Of a DNA stretch of 5,986 nt, positions 4,888-5,986 are shown piece by piece. A program made the translations under genes and the position numbers. Source of the stretch: Cytophagales bacterium (GTDB lineage Bacteria; Bacteroidota; Bacteroidia; Cytophagales; Cyclobacteriaceae); assembly GCA_020063545.1 (NCBI GenBank), contig JAGUUF010000173.1, positions 1 to 5,986 of the forward strand, read 5' to 3'. Within the stretch, counting starts at the first letter, position 1. Each line of letters starts with the position of its first letter. The notes under the pieces were generated by a model. It did no database searches and was not told the origin of the DNA. It saw only the letters and a list, made by a program, of their open reading frames with translations.

Positions 4888-5986
4888 ATGATTGAGAAAA
4901 TAATTTCATACTCTATACACAATCGTTTCATTATCCTGCTTATTGCAGCAGGCCTCTTCGGGTGGGGTTTACACTCCGTAAAGGTGAATAAGATTGATGC
5001 CATCCCTGATCTTTCTGAGAACCAGGTTATCGTGTTCACGGAGTGGATGGGAAGGAGCCCACAGATTATGGAAGATCAGGTTACCTACCCATTGGTTACC
5101 AATCTTCAGGCCTTGCCCCAGATAAAATATGTTCGCGGTACATCCATGTTCGGGATGAGTTTTGTTTACGTGATCTTCGAAGATGATGTTGACGTTTACT
5201 GGGCTAGACAACGCGTTCTTGAGCGGTTAAATTACGCATCGCGCTTATTGCCGGAGGGTGTTGTTCCAACCATTGGTCCTGATGGCACCGGTGTAGGCCA
5301 TATTCTGTGGTATACATTGGAAGCGCCCGGCATGGATCTGGGTGAACAACGTGCTATACAAGACTGGTATATAAAATTCGGATTGCAGAATGTGCCTGGA
5401 GTTGCCGAGGTGGCCTCCTTTGGAGGGTTCGAAAAACAATACCAGGTTACGATCAATCCAAACAAACTTACATACTATGGCCTCTCCATCCCGCAGGTGA
5501 TTCAATCCATTCGTGCCAATAATAATGAAGCGGGCGGAAGGAAGTTTGAAGTAAACGACATCGGGTACGTGATCAAGACTACCGGGTATATCAAGAGCAT
5601 TGAAGCTATTGAAATGATCCCGCTTAAAACAGTAAACTCCATACCAGTTACGGTCAAGGATGTAGCTACCGTGCAAATGACCGGTCAACTTCGTCTTGGC
5701 ATTTTTGATGTGAGTGGCGAAGGTGAGGCTGTGGGAGGCATTGTGGTGATGCGCTATGGTGAAAATGCCGATGAGGTAATCAAGAGAGTAAAGAAAAAGA
5801 TGGAAGAAGTAGCCAAGGGTTTTCCCGAAGGCATGAAATTCAATCTTGCCTACGACAGAAGCGAATTAATCGAAGAGTCTGTTTCTTCCATTAAGAAAAC
5901 ACTAATTGAAGAAATGATCGTGGTTTCACTGGTGGTGATCATCTTCCTGTTTCACTGGCGAAGCGCATTGAGCATCATCATACAGA
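4888..5986 (+). CDS. cusA: CusA/CzcA-type heavy-metal RND efflux pump, 3' end outside window
   Basis: From ATG 4888 the frame is open to the window edge: 366 residues, about a third of the usual 1,040 or so. It is the inner-membrane, proton-driven pump of a tripartite exporter that moves metal ions out of the periplasm or cytoplasm. It begins MIEKIISYSIHNRF, with the first helix at about 14-31, then DAIPDLSENQV (37-47), DQVTYPLVTNL, VRGTSMFGMSFVYVIFEDD (81-99), YWARQRVLERLN, GPDGTGVGHI, VPGVAEVASFGG, NNNEAGG, YDRSELI, and the second helix near 338-355. The PDLS rather than PDVT form of the early motif, and the close match to remembered E. coli CusA, favour the copper/silver branch. The metal-pathway methionines and the charged residues of the fourth helix lie outside the window, so the substrate stays open. 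It follows the HYC_CC_PP gene and a promoter-like region. CusB/CusC-type partners would be expected beyond the right edge. Confidence 0.92.
   Translation, partial: MIEKIISYSIHNRFIILLIAAGLFGWGLHSVKVNKIDAIPDLSENQVIVFTEWMGRSPQIMEDQVTYPLVTNLQALPQIKYVRGTSMFGMSFVYVIFEDDVDVYWARQRVLERLNYASRLLPEGVVPTIGPDGTGVGHILWYTLEAPGMDLGEQRAIQDWYIKFGLQNVPGVAEVASFGGFEKQYQVTINPNKLTYYGLSIPQVIQSIRANNNEAGGRKFEVNDIGYVIKTTGYIKSIEAIEMIPLKTVNSIPVTVKDVATVQMTGQLRLGIFDVSGEGEAVGGIVVMRYGENADEVIKRVKKKMEEVAKGFPEGMKFNLAYDRSELIEESVSSIKKTLIEEMIVVSLVVIIFLFHWRSALSIIIQ

Noticed and set aside
5232..5688. Minus-strand reading frames inside the pump gene
   Set aside because: They lie entirely within a strongly conserved RND pump coding region; long antisense frames are common in such genes.

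Overview
The window looks like a piece of a Bacteroidota chromosome, most likely a Cytophagales- or Sphingobacteriia-like lineage. The evidence is moderate A+T content, genes without clear Shine-Dalgarno sites, and Bacteroidota-typical families: a DUF6520-type small exported protein, a MauE/DoxX-type membrane protein, an HMA-AraC regulator and an HYC_CC_PP-type metal-locus protein. These names rest on recalled family patterns, not on a search.

Left part (1 to about 1770, minus strand): reading leftwards there is the 3' half of a MauE-like redox-associated membrane protein gene, a structured leader, a 91-residue DUF6520-type exported peptide, a strong 12-bp hairpin, and a 6-bladed beta-propeller (TolB/BF3164-like) protein that runs off the left edge. 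This MauE / DUF6520 / propeller order is a recurring gene set in Bacteroidota.

Junction (about 1765-1780): the MauE-like gene lacks its 5' half. It meets, head to head, a plus-strand prohibitin-like (SPFH/Band 7) gene that also lacks its 5' end, including the membrane anchor. The simplest readings are a deletion that removed the starts of two divergent genes, a rearrangement, or an assembly join.

Right part (2372 to the end, plus strand): after the SPFH remnant come a small secreted PepSY-like protein with a good intrinsic terminator, then a run of genes that together look like a heavy-metal (probably copper/silver) response locus. The run is a Cys/His-rich exported protein, an AraC-family regulator with an N-terminal HMA-like CxxC domain, a 44-residue single-pass membrane protein with a Cys-Cys pair, an HYC_CC_PP-family exported protein starting at TTG, and the N-terminal third of a CusA/CzcA-type RND efflux pump that runs off the right edge. 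A plausible working model is that the HMA-AraC protein senses metal and controls the pump, while the small Cys-rich membrane and exported proteins bind or pass on metal at the membrane and in the periplasm. Only the pump and regulator families are recognised firmly; the model is inference.

No tRNA, rRNA, CRISPR array or insertion sequence was seen. No gene-free stretch exceeds 300 bases.
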